From positions 1 through 64,000 of the forward strand of contig NZ_JAUXYL010000005.1 of NCBI RefSeq assembly GCF_030694375.1: a stretch of DNA of 64,000 bases, written 5' to 3'. This DNA is from Algoriphagus sp. Lineage in GTDB: Bacteria; Bacteroidota; Bacteroidia; Cytophagales; Cyclobacteriaceae. This document shows, one piece after another, positions 8,895 to 17,485 of this stretch. The notes beneath the pieces were generated by a model, which was given only the letters and a program-made list of their open reading frames with translations, was not told the DNA's origin and did not search any database. Position 1 is the first letter of the stretch. The number at the start of each line of letters is the position of its first letter. The position numbers and the translations under genes were made by a program.

Positions 8895-9217
8895 GGAAGG
8901 TTTGCGATGCAGATGATATGTTTTTGTATTCGTTTGGCCCTATGTACGACCCATTTATCGGGTGACAAAATTAACAGAAAAGGCGGGCTTACGCACATCA
9001 TGGCGCTGAATTTACTACAGCATAAAATCAATTAAAAAAATAGCGGGTTGACTTGTGTGTACAAAAAATCAATTTCAAATTTCTTTTAAAGAAAAAACGT
9101 CCACTTAAATCGCGTTATCCTGAATATCCTATCCAGGATAACTCAGAAAAATCAGTTCGGAAATACAAACTCGACTCCAATCCTATAAATGAATTGGCTT
9201 TCCCATAAAAATCAGGA
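8895..9217. other. Intergenic region upstream of alaS with one perfect inverted repeat
   Basis: This 323 bp gap holds the 5' region of alaS and the 3' flank of mlaD. The only structure I see is a perfect 9 bp inverted repeat, GTTATCCTG (9114-9122) and CAGGATAAC (9134-9142), with an 11 nt loop. On the minus strand it is followed, after 16 nt, by a run of T. It could be a weak terminator for the mla operon or a protein-binding site. No coding region is supported. Confidence 0.4.
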
Positions 9218-10207
9218 TTACTTTATCTGCGCTTCTTTTTCAGCTTTTTTCTTGGCTTTTTCCTGATCTCTATAAAATTTTCTAAACAAAAAATTTGATT
9301 TCAAGGCTTCCATATTCTGGTTCAGCCGGTAGGTGCTTTGCTCTACATTTTCCATCGTTTGTACCAACTGTCCCCTAAAGGAAGTATCCGCTAAAATCAA
9401 TCCCGCAGTCCCTTCTCCTTTTTCAATGTTTTGGATTAAATTTTTCATACTTACCATAACATCAGCAGCATCAGCACTGATTTTTTGCAATTGAGAAACA
9501 GATTGCTCAAGATTTTGGCTCATCAAACTATCAGTAAAAAGCTTATTGACAACTCCATCACTCTGCCCAAATTCAACTATCATTTCTCTTCCTGCCTTTG
9601 CCATTGCTGATGCATGTTGACCGGCCGTTAGCAATTCCTTCACGGAAGCCTTGAGGTCCAAAGTCAGTTCCGCATCTGATAGAATCTTCCAAATCGCTTC
9701 ACTATAATTTAATTTCTCGGTGATTTCTGAGAGATTGATTAGCGTTAGTTCCAGATAATCTCCCGAAGCACTCAGTTTTTCCAGCATTTCTTCCGTTCCG
9801 ACTTTTTTAATTGGTAAAAGTGTATCTCCTACCTCAATGGATGCTGCATCTCCCGGTTGTGGATAGATTTGAACAATTTTATTCCCCATCAAACCGTCTG
9901 TATTGATGGATACCAAAGCATTCTTTTTTATAAAAGACCGCATGGATTTATTGATCAACATCTTTATCACGATCGTAGACTCATCCTGCATTGCAACAGA
10001 TCGGACCGTACCTACCTCCAAGCCCTGAAACCGTACATTATTACCTGGAACCAAGCCATTCACATTGTCGATTTGAGCAAAAATCTCAAATGAGGAACCG
10101 AATATGTTCTGGTTTTTACCGATCATATAAAGGGAGAAAACAAGAAACAGCAAGCCGGCAATGACCATTGCTCCCAATTTGACATTGGATGTAGTTTTAT
10201 CTTTCAT
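9218..10207 (-). CDS. mlaD: MlaD-like MCE-domain substrate-binding protein
   Basis: Membrane-anchored lipid-binding component of an Mla-type ABC system, which moves phospholipids or related lipids between the two membranes. The 329 aa protein has one N-terminal transmembrane helix (LGAMVIAGLLFLVFSLYMIG) and an MCE domain at about residues 38-115 (VNGLVPGNNVRFQGLEVGTV). A long helical C-terminal region follows, ending in a lysine-rich tail. It begins 2 bp after the mlaF stop, so the genes are tightly coupled. The lipid substrate is not known; assignment as the retrograde Mla system is by family only. Separate mlaA, mlaB or mlaC genes are not present here, which is usual in this phylum. Confidence 0.88.
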   Translation of the reverse strand: MKDKTTSNVKLGAMVIAGLLFLVFSLYMIGKNQNIFGSSFEIFAQIDNVNGLVPGNNVRFQGLEVGTVRSVAMQDESTIVIKMLINKSMRSFIKKNALVSINTDGLMGNKIVQIYPQPGDAASIEVGDTLLPIKKVGTEEMLEKLSASGDYLELTLINLSEITEKLNYSEAIWKILSDAELTLDLKASVKELLTAGQHASAMAKAGREMIVEFGQSDGVVNKLFTDSLMSQNLEQSVSQLQKISADAADVMVSMKNLIQNIEKGEGTAGLILADTSFRGQLVQTMENVEQSTYRLNQNMEALKSNFLFRKFYRDQEKAKKKAEKEAQIK

Positions 10208-10209
10208 AG

Positions 10210-10950
10210 TTAATCGAAAAACTCCCGGACCTTGGGATCAGGGATATTTTGTAAATTTTCATAGGTATCCGAAATGTAATTTCTGCCATCAATCAACATA
10301 ATCACCCGATCCGAAGTCATCCGTATGCAGTTCATGTCATGCGAAATGATGATGGACGATGCCTTATATTTTTCCTGAACCCGAAGCATTAACTCGCTGA
10401 TTTCACGGGCTGTAATCGGGTCAAGCCCGGTGGTCGGTTCATCATAAAGTATGACTTTGGGCTTCAAAATCAAGGTCCTTGCCAATGCAATCCGCTTACG
10501 CATTCCTCCGGATAATTCGGCAGGCATCATATCTATCGTATGGCCAAGACCCACATCCTCCAAGGCTTCTTTTACTGCCGATTGCGCATTCAAGTCTCTC
10601 ATTTCTTTGGTCCAATGTCTTCTTAGCGGAAATTCCAAGTTCTGCCTTACAGTCATGGAATCGTAGAGTGCATTACTTTGGAAAAGGAAACCTACCTCCG
10701 CTCTTAACTTATCCATCTGATCCTGGTCCAGCTCCCTTATATTTTGGCCCAATACATAGATCTCTCCGGAATCAGGTTCGATGAGATTAATGATGCATTT
10801 GATTAAAACAGACTTTCCACTTCCTGATTTTCCCAAAATAACAAGACTTTCCCCGGGCACCACCTCCATCGAAAAATCTCTGAGTACATGATTGGAACCA
10901 AAAGATTTATTCAGATTTTTCACCTCAATTATGGACTTTATTTTTTCCAT
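10210..10950 (-). CDS. mlaF: ABC transporter ATP-binding protein, MlaF-like
   Basis: Cytoplasmic ATPase of the Mla-type lipid transporter. The 246 aa protein contains Walker A (LGKSGSGKSVLIK), the Q-loop region (GFLFQSNALYDSMTV), the signature LSGGMRKRIALARTL and Walker B (KVILYDEPTTGLDP) with an H-loop in IIISHDM. The FLFQ..ALYDSMTV stretch and the GGMRKR signature are characteristic of the MlaF/Ttg2A subgroup. It lies 4 bp after mlaE and 2 bp before mlaD in one operon. Confidence 0.93.
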   Translation of the reverse strand: MEKIKSIIEVKNLNKSFGSNHVLRDFSMEVVPGESLVILGKSGSGKSVLIKCIINLIEPDSGEIYVLGQNIRELDQDQMDKLRAEVGFLFQSNALYDSMTVRQNLEFPLRRHWTKEMRDLNAQSAVKEALEDVGLGHTIDMMPAELSGGMRKRIALARTLILKPKVILYDEPTTGLDPITAREISELMLRVQEKYKASSIIISHDMNCIRMTSDRVIMLIDGRNYISDTYENLQNIPDPKVREFFD

Positions 10951-10954
10951 AAGC

Positions 10955-11728
10955 TTAAGTCAGTCCCAAAAGGTCAGTCACCTGCACAGCAATCAGGTCA
11001 ATAATAAATACAACAAGAGATGCAACGATTACTGCGCTGGTAGCAGATCTTCCCACCCCCTCGGTTCCTTTTTTTGAATTATATCCTTTATAGCAGCCTA
11101 CAATTCCAATTGCAAACCCAAAAAAGAATGTCTTAATGAGTGATGGGATAAAGTCTCCATAGCTAAGGGCTCCAAAGGACTGAAGCCAATACAAATGCCA
11201 ACTGACATTCCCACGAATATTTACTCCCAAATAGCCGCCATAAAGAGAAATGGCTATGGCTAAACTTGAAAGAAGCGGTACCATCAGTGTGGATGCCAAG
11301 ACTCGGCTCACTACCAAATACTTAAACGGATTAGTTCCTGAGACCTCCATAGCATCAATCTGCTCTGTGACCCGCATCGATCCCAATTCAGCCCCGATAC
11401 CCGAACCGATCTTACCGGCACATATTAAAGCCGTGATAACGGGCGCAATTTCCCTAACCAAAGAAACTGAAACCATAGCGGGTAGCATCGACACCGCTCC
11501 AAACTCCAATAAGGTAGGTCTGGACTGAATCGTCAAAACCAGCCCCATGATAAATGCCGTAATCCCAACCAGCGTGAGCGTTTTGAAACCAATCCAGAAA
11601 CATTGGTTGATAAACTCCTCCCATTCTTGCTTGGGTTTAATCACTTCTCTAAAAAAACGACCTGTAAACCGGGCAATCTCTCCCACCTCTCTGAGAAATT
11701 CACTGTCTATTTTAATGAGGTGAATCAT
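10955..11728 (-). CDS. mlaE: ABC transporter permease, MlaE-like
   Basis: Inner-membrane permease of the Mla-type lipid transport system. The 257 aa protein carries the conserved MlaE/DUF140 core: VREIAPVITALICAGKIGSGIGAELGSM is recognisable (shown in part: VREIAPVITALICAGKIGSG), followed by VTEQIDAMEVSG and FGFAIGIVGCYKGY. About five or six hydrophobic helices are visible, with an amphipathic N-terminal helix. It is the first gene of mlaE-mlaF-mlaD; no clear promoter was found in the 319 bp upstream. Confidence 0.93.
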   Translation of the reverse strand: MIHLIKIDSEFLREVGEIARFTGRFFREVIKPKQEWEEFINQCFWIGFKTLTLVGITAFIMGLVLTIQSRPTLLEFGAVSMLPAMVSVSLVREIAPVITALICAGKIGSGIGAELGSMRVTEQIDAMEVSGTNPFKYLVVSRVLASTLMVPLLSSLAIAISLYGGYLGVNIRGNVSWHLYWLQSFGALSYGDFIPSLIKTFFFGFAIGIVGCYKGYNSKKGTEGVGRSATSAVIVASLVVFIIDLIAVQVTDLLGLT

Positions 11729-12047
11729 ATTTTCTTTTTTTTCTTAAAAATGAAAATAGAAAACTCAAAAAACTCTTTGAGAAATCACCTATTAATATGA
11801 TACAAATCAGGTTTAAACAAAAACAATAAATCCAATCAAAACCGGAAACTTAATTACCCTAAAATAAAAGCTAAGGTTTATGGGAGTAGATCTAATCCTT
11901 GGCCCAATGAAATCAGATACTGATACAAATGAAGACAATAAAAATTCCAATGGCTTTGAAAATCGTATTTCATAAATCGTAATTCCTTTCCTACTTTCAT
12001 GAAAATTAAAAAAAAGCCCTCTGCCTCATTTACCCTATTTCAATCAC
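11729..12047. other. Intergenic region between divergent mlaE and the fold-III PLP enzyme gene
   Basis: A 319 bp AT-rich divergent intergenic region that must contain the promoters of both neighbours. I could not find a full TTG/TAnnTTTG pair in either direction. A small inverted repeat (CTCAAA...TTTGAG, about 11764-11783) is the only local structure. No coding capacity is supported. Confidence 0.4.
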
Positions 12048-13154
12048 ATGTCCTATCTTGATCAAATCACTTCCCCTACCCTTCTAATCAGCGAAAAAAT
12101 CACTCGGGCCAATATCAAACGAATGGCGGAAAAAGCTGCCCGAAACAACAAGAAACTCGTCCCACACTGGAAAACTGCCCAATCCCACGAAATTGGAAAT
12201 TGGGCTAAGGAATATGGAATAAAGGAGGTGACCGCTTCATCAATTAAACTGGCAGAATACCTCTGCGGTCAAGGTTGGGACAACATCCACATCGCTTTCC
12301 CTTTCAATCCCTTGGAAATCCCCCGCTTGAATTTTTTAGCAGCTAATCAGTCGCTTTCGGTTCAACTTGTCAACCCCATCACCACACGAAAATTGGTAGA
12401 GGGGCTGACCAATCCGGTAGGTTTCTTTATTGAAATCGATGCTGGTTATGGCCGAACAGGCGTTCACATAGCTGACCTTGGAACTATTGAGAAAATTCTT
12501 CGCACAGCCACACAGTCGGACAAATTAAAGTTCAAGGGCTTTTACCTTCACCCGGGTCACACTTATTATACCCCCGACAAGGCCGGTATATACGAGCAAA
12601 GTCGTCAGGCCCTTCATATGCTCAAAATGAAATACCAAAGCGAATTTCCAGATTTGGTAACTCGCATAGGTGATACTCCCGGATGTGCTGTAACCGAAGA
12701 TTTTGGTGATATTGATGAACTCGGTCCGGGCAACTTCGTCTTTTTTGACTTGATGCAGGCTGAGTTGGGCAGCTGTACAAAGGAGGATATCGCTGTATGT
12801 CTCGCTGTACCAGTGGTAGACATCAACTTCGAACGCAAAGAGATTCTCATCCATGGCGGTGGAGTTCACCTAGCCAAAGATGTTTTAGTCGATGCCTCCG
12901 GGAATAAAAATTTCGGCGAGGTTGTCTATTTGAATGAAACCGGTTGGACTATTCCGGCTGACCGCTCTTACGTGAAAAGCATTTCTCAAGAACATGGACT
13001 GATAAATGCCAGTGATTCCCTTTTGCAATCCGTGAAAGTTGGTGACTTGCTTGGAGTACTTCCGGTACACTCCTGCATGACGGCAGATTGCATGGGAGAG
13101 TATCTGAGTTTGGGAGGAAAAACAATCGATCACTGTGAAGGTAAATCCCTGTGA
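12048..13154 (+). CDS. D-threonine aldolase/D-serine dehydratase-like PLP enzyme
   Basis: A fold-III (alanine racemase-type) PLP enzyme of 368 aa. The N-terminal barrel has the PLP lysine in LVPHWKTAQS and glycine-rich loops such as IEIDAGYGRTGVH. The C-terminal beta domain ends with a metal-binding HSC motif (PVHSCMTADCMG), as in zinc-dependent D-threonine aldolases and D-serine dehydratases. These enzymes cleave or deaminate D-hydroxy amino acids in the cytoplasm. The family usually reads PHxKTHK around the lysine; here it is PHWKTAQ, so the second histidine is absent, and the substrate may differ. The gene stands alone. The general fold is sure, the reaction is not. Confidence 0.8.
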   Translation: MSYLDQITSPTLLISEKITRANIKRMAEKAARNNKKLVPHWKTAQSHEIGNWAKEYGIKEVTASSIKLAEYLCGQGWDNIHIAFPFNPLEIPRLNFLAANQSLSVQLVNPITTRKLVEGLTNPVGFFIEIDAGYGRTGVHIADLGTIEKILRTATQSDKLKFKGFYLHPGHTYYTPDKAGIYEQSRQALHMLKMKYQSEFPDLVTRIGDTPGCAVTEDFGDIDELGPGNFVFFDLMQAELGSCTKEDIAVCLAVPVVDINFERKEILIHGGGVHLAKDVLVDASGNKNFGEVVYLNETGWTIPADRSYVKSISQEHGLINASDSLLQSVKVGDLLGVLPVHSCMTADCMGEYLSLGGKTIDHCEGKSL

Positions 13155-13240
13155 TCTGTCTACTCCATTCTTCTTCACATAGTCTGACACATTTTACTGC
13201 TCAGAGTGAAGCGAAATGCCAACAGCTGCCAGTGACTTAC

Positions 13241-13633
13241 TTAAAATCCCCCTCTGATCATATCCGCAATATCAGCGAGTTCCTCTGAGGTCAACTTCAG
13301 CTTTGGTCTGGTAAAATTGATGTCGTCCATCGTTCTCAGAGGAACCAAATGAATGTGTACATGGGGAACCTCCAAGCCAATGACTGCAACACCAATCCTT
13401 GTACACTTGATTGTCTTGTCCATGGCTTTAGCTACTTTCTGAGCAAAGAGATGAAGACCGGCTAAATCTTCTGGCTCCATATTGAAGATGTAATCCACCT
13501 CTTTTTTTGGGACAACCAACACATGCCCTTTGACTAATGGCATGATATCTAAAAAAGCAATGAAATTTTCGTCCTCGGTGATGATTTCAGCGGGGATCTC
13601 CCTTTTGATGATTTTGGTGAAGATGCTAGCCAT
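13241..13633 (-). CDS. HIT-family nucleotide hydrolase
   Basis: A 130 aa histidine triad protein, probably hydrolysing purine phosphoramidates or adenylylated compounds (HinT-like). The triad motif HVHIHLVPL is near the C-terminus, and the N-terminal FTKIIKREIPAEII and DIMPLVKGHVLVVPK segments are typical. The start ATG at 13633 is preferred over one at 13642, because the greA terminator begins only a few bases upstream. The gene directly follows greA on the same strand, separated by that terminator, so it needs read-through or its own promoter. Confidence 0.9.
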   Translation of the reverse strand: MASIFTKIIKREIPAEIITEDENFIAFLDIMPLVKGHVLVVPKKEVDYIFNMEPEDLAGLHLFAQKVAKAMDKTIKCTRIGVAVIGLEVPHVHIHLVPLRTMDDINFTRPKLKLTSEELADIADMIRGGF

Positions 13634-13642
13634 ATTTTTCAC

Positions 13643-13667
13643 AAAAAAATCCCGGAAAATCCGGGAT
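13643..13667 (-). terminator. Intrinsic terminator of greA
   Basis: Perfect 8 bp stem ATCCCGGA (13649-13656) with TCCGGGAT (13660-13667) and a 3 nt loop, followed on the minus strand by a run of six or seven T. It ends only about 10 bp before the start codon of the HIT gene. Confidence 0.85.
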
Positions 13668-13673
13668 AAGTAA

Positions 13674-14147
13674 TTAATAATTTATGTCTAATATTTCGAA
13701 CTGTAATTGACCTGCGGGTGCATTGATCGTAGCAATATCACCGATCACTTTTCCTACCAAGCCTTTTCCAAAAGGTGAGGCCAAAGAAATTTTCCCGGCT
13801 TTCAAATCAGCTTCTTCTTCAGACACTAATTTGTAGCTTACAGTCATTCCGTTTTTGACATTCTTGATTTTCACAGTTGAGAGGATTCCGACTTTAGAGG
13901 TATCCATCTGTGAATTGTCAAGAATCCTTGCATTGCCCACGACAGCTTCAAGTTTAGCGATTTTCAGTTCTAAGTGACCTTGTGCATCCTTAGCTGCATC
14001 GTATTCTGCATTTTCACTAAGGTCACCTTTATCTCTTGCTTCAGCAATTTGCCTGGCAATATCAAGACGGCCTTTACCTTTCAATTCCTGAAGCTCATCT
14101 TTCAATTTCTTGAGCCCCTCTTCAGTGTAATATTGTACTTTTGACAT
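13674..14147 (-). CDS. greA: Transcription elongation factor GreA
   Basis: GreA rescues backtracked RNA polymerase by stimulating cleavage of the nascent RNA through the secondary channel. The 157 aa protein has the N-terminal coiled-coil domain, with the acidic tip motif in ARDKGDLSENAEYDAAKD, and the C-terminal FKBP-like domain (SPFGKGLVGKVIGD). The start at 14147 (MSKVQYYTEEG) fits family length; a further ATG at 14174 would fall inside the 3' arm of a terminator hairpin. A candidate promoter lies at 14236-14265, and a strong intrinsic terminator sits between it and the gene, which suggests control by premature termination. Confidence 0.95.
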   Translation of the reverse strand: MSKVQYYTEEGLKKLKDELQELKGKGRLDIARQIAEARDKGDLSENAEYDAAKDAQGHLELKIAKLEAVVGNARILDNSQMDTSKVGILSTVKIKNVKNGMTVSYKLVSEEEADLKAGKISLASPFGKGLVGKVIGDIATINAPAGQLQFEILDINY

Positions 14148-14172
14148 AGTTTTATTTCTTTTCAAAAGGCAC

Positions 14173-14217
14173 AAAAAACAAAGTAACGGTCACGTGGTGG
14201 AGACCGTTACTTTGTTT
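14173..14217. terminator. Strong terminator hairpin in the greA leader
   Basis: A 16 bp perfect stem, 14176-14191 with 14202-14217 (arm AAACAAAGTAACGGTC), a 10 nt loop and T runs on both sides. On the minus strand it lies downstream of the hydroxyacid dehydrogenase (87 nt after its stop codon). It also lies downstream of a candidate greA promoter and 29 nt upstream of the greA start. It can therefore be the terminator of the preceding operon, an attenuator of greA, or both. Confidence 0.85.
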
Positions 14218-14235
14218 TTGCCTTTATTTTACGCC

Positions 14236-14265
14236 CAAAGATAGGAAAGCTTTTTGACAAAGCAA
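14236..14265 (-). promoter_or_regulatory. Candidate greA promoter
   Basis: On the minus strand TTG (14263-14265), 19 bp, TATCTTTG (14236-14243), a full -7 match with normal spacing. The predicted start near 14230 places the terminator hairpin 14173-14217 inside the greA leader RNA. Confidence 0.5.
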
Positions 14266-14303
14266 GTCTTTAAAATTGGTCCTGCTTTTCAGAAACAAAG
14301 ATT

Positions 14304-15236
14304 TTATTCACTAAAAGCTTTTTTTATTTGCTTCACTAGCACCTTATTTATCTTGTGGTAGGATTCAAAAGTCCAGCCGGCGATGTGAGGTGAAAAGATC
14401 ACGTTTGCCCGTTGGGCGAGTTTCTCAAACTCAGCTTTTTGTTCTGGAGTAAGGCGATTGAACTTCTCATTTTCGAGCACATCCAAAACAGCTCCGCGAA
14501 GAATTCCTCGGTCCAAAGCAGCGTTTAGAGTTGCGAAACTAACTACTTCTCCCCTTGCTGTATTGATCAGCCAAAACGGCTTAGCAAAGCTTTCCAACTC
14601 TTCCAATGTGAAGAAATTTCGAGTTTCCTTGGTAAGCGGAACATGGATACTCAAAATATCAACTTCAGACTTCAGCTTTTCCCAAATCACCTCCTGCACT
14701 AAATCATTTCCGTAGTCAAATTTGTATTTGTCGTAAGCCAAAATATTAACTCCAAATCCCCTAAGTCGCTTTGAAAATGCTTTTCCCATATTTCCATAAC
14801 CCATGACACCAACTGTTTTCTCCATCAGTTCATGTCCACGGTTTCCTTCCCTGTCCCAAATGCCTTTTCTCACTTCAGAGTCCGCTTTGATCATGTTATT
14901 AAAAAGAGCCAATAAGCCTCCGACAGCATGCTCTGCCACAGCGTCTCTATTGCCTTTTGCAGCATGAAAAAGTTTCACACCCCGCTCCAGCAAATAGTCT
15001 AAATCAATCTGATCCAAACCCGCTCCAGCCCTTCCGATAAATTTGAGATTTACAGCCTTTTCCAAAAGCTCCCGATCCATCGGTGTTTTGGACCGTATGA
15101 TCATGCCATCATAGTTGGCTACAGAATCGAGGATTTCTTCTCGGGTAATTTTGGGCAAATACATAACCTGATGCCCTTGTTTTTCGAGCATGGGAATGAT
15201 GCTCAGGTGCATCTCGTCGATGATCAGAATTTTCAT
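14304..15236 (-). CDS. D-isomer specific 2-hydroxyacid dehydrogenase
   Basis: A 310 aa NAD-dependent dehydrogenase of the D-2-hydroxyacid/phosphoglycerate dehydrogenase family. The NAD-binding loop is GVMGYGNMGKAF, the catalytic arginine lies in INTARGEVV, and the catalytic histidine lies in FSPHIAGWT. There is no C-terminal ACT domain, so if it is a 3-phosphoglycerate dehydrogenase (first step of serine synthesis) it is the short, unregulated type. The gene starts 4 bp after mgtE ends, the last of a three-gene rsmA-mgtE-dehydrogenase run. The substrate is not determinable from sequence. Confidence 0.87.
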   Translation of the reverse strand: MKILIIDEMHLSIIPMLEKQGHQVMYLPKITREEILDSVANYDGMIIRSKTPMDRELLEKAVNLKFIGRAGAGLDQIDLDYLLERGVKLFHAAKGNRDAVAEHAVGGLLALFNNMIKADSEVRKGIWDREGNRGHELMEKTVGVMGYGNMGKAFSKRLRGFGVNILAYDKYKFDYGNDLVQEVIWEKLKSEVDILSIHVPLTKETRNFFTLEELESFAKPFWLINTARGEVVSFATLNAALDRGILRGAVLDVLENEKFNRLTPEQKAEFEKLAQRANVIFSPHIAGWTFESYHKINKVLVKQIKKAFSE

Positions 15237-15240
15237 TTTA

Positions 15241-16608
15241 CTACAAACTCAAAAGGGACATTGCAACTAAAAAGTAAACTGCCAATCCAATCAAATCGTT
15301 TGCTGTGGTGATAAAAGGACCCGAGGCCAAGGCCGGATTGATTCCAAATCTATCCAAAACGATAGGGGTGAAGGTTCCCATGAATGATGCTAACAATACC
15401 ACGCAAAACAGCGCAATAGAGACTACCATAGCAAATTTGACCTCATTTCCATAGAACAGTACTACCATTCCGAAAACGAAAGAAGCAAGTACCAAACCAT
15501 TGATTATGGCTACCAAAAGGCCCTTCATAAATCTTCGCGAAAGACTGTCATCAAAAGCCGATTTATTTGCCAAAGACTGAACCACCAGCGTAGACGACTG
15601 TATCCCCACATTGCCACCTGTAGCTGTAATCAGTGGAATGAAGAATGCCAAGGCGGTGACTTTTGCCAGTCCTGCCTCAAAAAAACCAATAAACCCCGCT
15701 CCCAAAAGTCCACCGATAATTCCTATCATCAACCAAGGAAGCCGCGCTTTGGTCAACTTAAACACACTGTCGTATTCATCGACCTGAGCCGAGATACCTG
15801 ACATCGCCTGAATATCTTCGTCTGCTTCCTCCTGCACAACATCAAGGATGTCATCGACCGTAATTCTTCCCACCAACTTGTTTTTGGCATTGATCACCGG
15901 TACGGATTCCAAGTCGTACTTTCGCATAACTGAAGCCACTTCCTCCTGATCCATGTGTACTGGTACAGAAATCACTTCATCATCGTAGATATCCTCAATT
16001 TTTGTATCAGCGCCAGCCAGGATAATCCTTTTCAATGATACCCGTCCCATCAATTGCTGACGGTTGTCTACCACATAGATGGAGTAGATCTTTTCTACAT
16101 TTTCAGCCTGACGGCGAATCTCATTAATTGTCTGAACGACATTCCAGTTTTTGTTGGCGCGGATAAATTCCTTCGCCATGATCCCTCCTGCGGTGTCTTC
16201 TTCATAGCGGAGGAGTTCAAGAACCTGCTCTGATTTGACTTTGTCCTGAAAATCCGCAATAACCTCTTCTCTATCCTTCTCAGAAAGCAAGTTCAAGATA
16301 TCAGCTCCATCATCGGAGTCCATCATCTCAATCCAAGCTGCGATTTCAGAGTTTTCAATTTCTCGAAGCACCTTCAGAAGAGTCACATCATCCAGCTCGA
16401 TAAGAATGTCTGCTGCAAGTTGGTTTTCCAAAAGCCGTAAAACATAAACGGACTCCTGTAGACTCAGCTCATCGAGAATCGCAGCAATATCTGCCTCATT
16501 GACTCCATCGAGAGACTCGCGGATGAAGTCAACATTCCCCTGCTCGATCCCCAATTGGAGACTTTCGAGGTATTCTTTAGATAATTCAAATTGCTTAATT
16601 GCTTCCAC
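15241..16608 (-). CDS. mgtE: Magnesium transporter MgtE
   Basis: Homodimeric Mg2+ channel of the inner membrane, gated by cytoplasmic Mg2+. The 455 aa protein has the N domain (helical repeats, residues about 15-130), two CBS domains (about 135-255, with IYVVDNRQQLMGRV and PVINAKNKLVGRIT), the connecting plug helix and a five-helix membrane domain from about residue 285. The pore region contains ATGGNVGIQSSTLVVQSLA, equivalent to the family GGNxGxQSxT motif. The start codon overlaps the end of rsmA by 14 bp, indicating translational coupling. Confidence 0.94.
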   Translation of the reverse strand: MEAIKQFELSKEYLESLQLGIEQGNVDFIRESLDGVNEADIAAILDELSLQESVYVLRLLENQLAADILIELDDVTLLKVLREIENSEIAAWIEMMDSDDGADILNLLSEKDREEVIADFQDKVKSEQVLELLRYEEDTAGGIMAKEFIRANKNWNVVQTINEIRRQAENVEKIYSIYVVDNRQQLMGRVSLKRIILAGADTKIEDIYDDEVISVPVHMDQEEVASVMRKYDLESVPVINAKNKLVGRITVDDILDVVQEEADEDIQAMSGISAQVDEYDSVFKLTKARLPWLMIGIIGGLLGAGFIGFFEAGLAKVTALAFFIPLITATGGNVGIQSSTLVVQSLANKSAFDDSLSRRFMKGLLVAIINGLVLASFVFGMVVLFYGNEVKFAMVVSIALFCVVLLASFMGTFTPIVLDRFGINPALASGPFITTANDLIGLAVYFLVAMSLLSL

Positions 16609-17380
16609 GACCTTTTTCGATTTGTTGGGTCAAAAACACAAATTCTTCCACGCCCAATTGCTCGGCGCGTTTATCCAAAATGGGACTGGAACGGAATTCC
16701 TCCGAAAGCTCAAAAGATTTCAGTGCATTTCGAAGCGTTTTTCTCCGGGTACTGAATCCTCCTTTAACCACTTTGAAAAATAGTTTTTCATCGCAATCCA
16801 ACTTTTGAACTGAATTTCGTGTGAGACGAATGACTCCCGAATTTACTTTTGGCGGAGGGTTGAAAACTGTCGGAGGCACAGTAAAGAGGTATTCAATATC
16901 GTACCAAGCCTGGAGTAAGACGGACAAAATTCCGTAGTCTTTATTTCCCTTGGGAGAGGCAATCCGCATGGCGACTTCTTTTTGAAGCATACAGACGACC
17001 TCAGTGACCCGGTCTTTTTCTTCCAAAACTTTGAAAAATATCTGAGAAGAAATATTGTAGGGAAAATTTCCGGCGATCGAATATTTCTCCGGAAGGATCC
17101 GTGAGGCATCATATTTTAGGTAATCGCCTTCGATAATCCTTTCACCAAGCTGAGGATATTTTTTATGCAGGTAGGCAATACTTTCCCTATCAATCTCAAT
17201 GAGATAAAGTTCTTGGGGATTTTTCAGGAGAAAATCAGTCAATACGCCCATGCCAGGACCGATCTCCAACACCTTATTGACTCCATCATGACCTTTGACT
17301 GCCTGCGCGATACGCTCGGCGATACTCAGATCAGTCAAGAAATGCTGTCCAAGATGCTTTTTAGGTTTGACTTTTTCCAT
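16595..17380 (-). CDS. rsmA: 16S rRNA dimethyladenosine transferase
   Basis: Dimethylates two adjacent adenines in the 3'-terminal hairpin of 16S rRNA with S-adenosylmethionine (RsmA/KsgA). The 261 aa product begins MEKVKPKKHLGQHFL, the usual N-terminus. It has the SAM loop LEIGPGMGVLT and the NFPYNISSQI catalytic motif. ATG 17380 is chosen because a longer upstream extension has no family resemblance. It opens the rsmA-mgtE-dehydrogenase run and is divergent from pdxA with a 105 bp gap. Confidence 0.95.
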   Translation of the reverse strand: MEKVKPKKHLGQHFLTDLSIAERIAQAVKGHDGVNKVLEIGPGMGVLTDFLLKNPQELYLIEIDRESIAYLHKKYPQLGERIIEGDYLKYDASRILPEKYSIAGNFPYNISSQIFFKVLEEKDRVTEVVCMLQKEVAMRIASPKGNKDYGILSVLLQAWYDIEYLFTVPPTVFNPPPKVNSGVIRLTRNSVQKLDCDEKLFFKVVKGGFSTRRKTLRNALKSFELSEEFRSSPILDKRAEQLGVEEFVFLTQQIEKGRGSN

Positions 17381-17485
17381 CCTCAGGCTCCGATAAATTT
17401 TTATAAATTGCAGGCCTAAAAATAAGGGAATATTCCTAAAGGCACGGGAAATTTGTCCCACCACACCAATACGGCATATCGTAAC

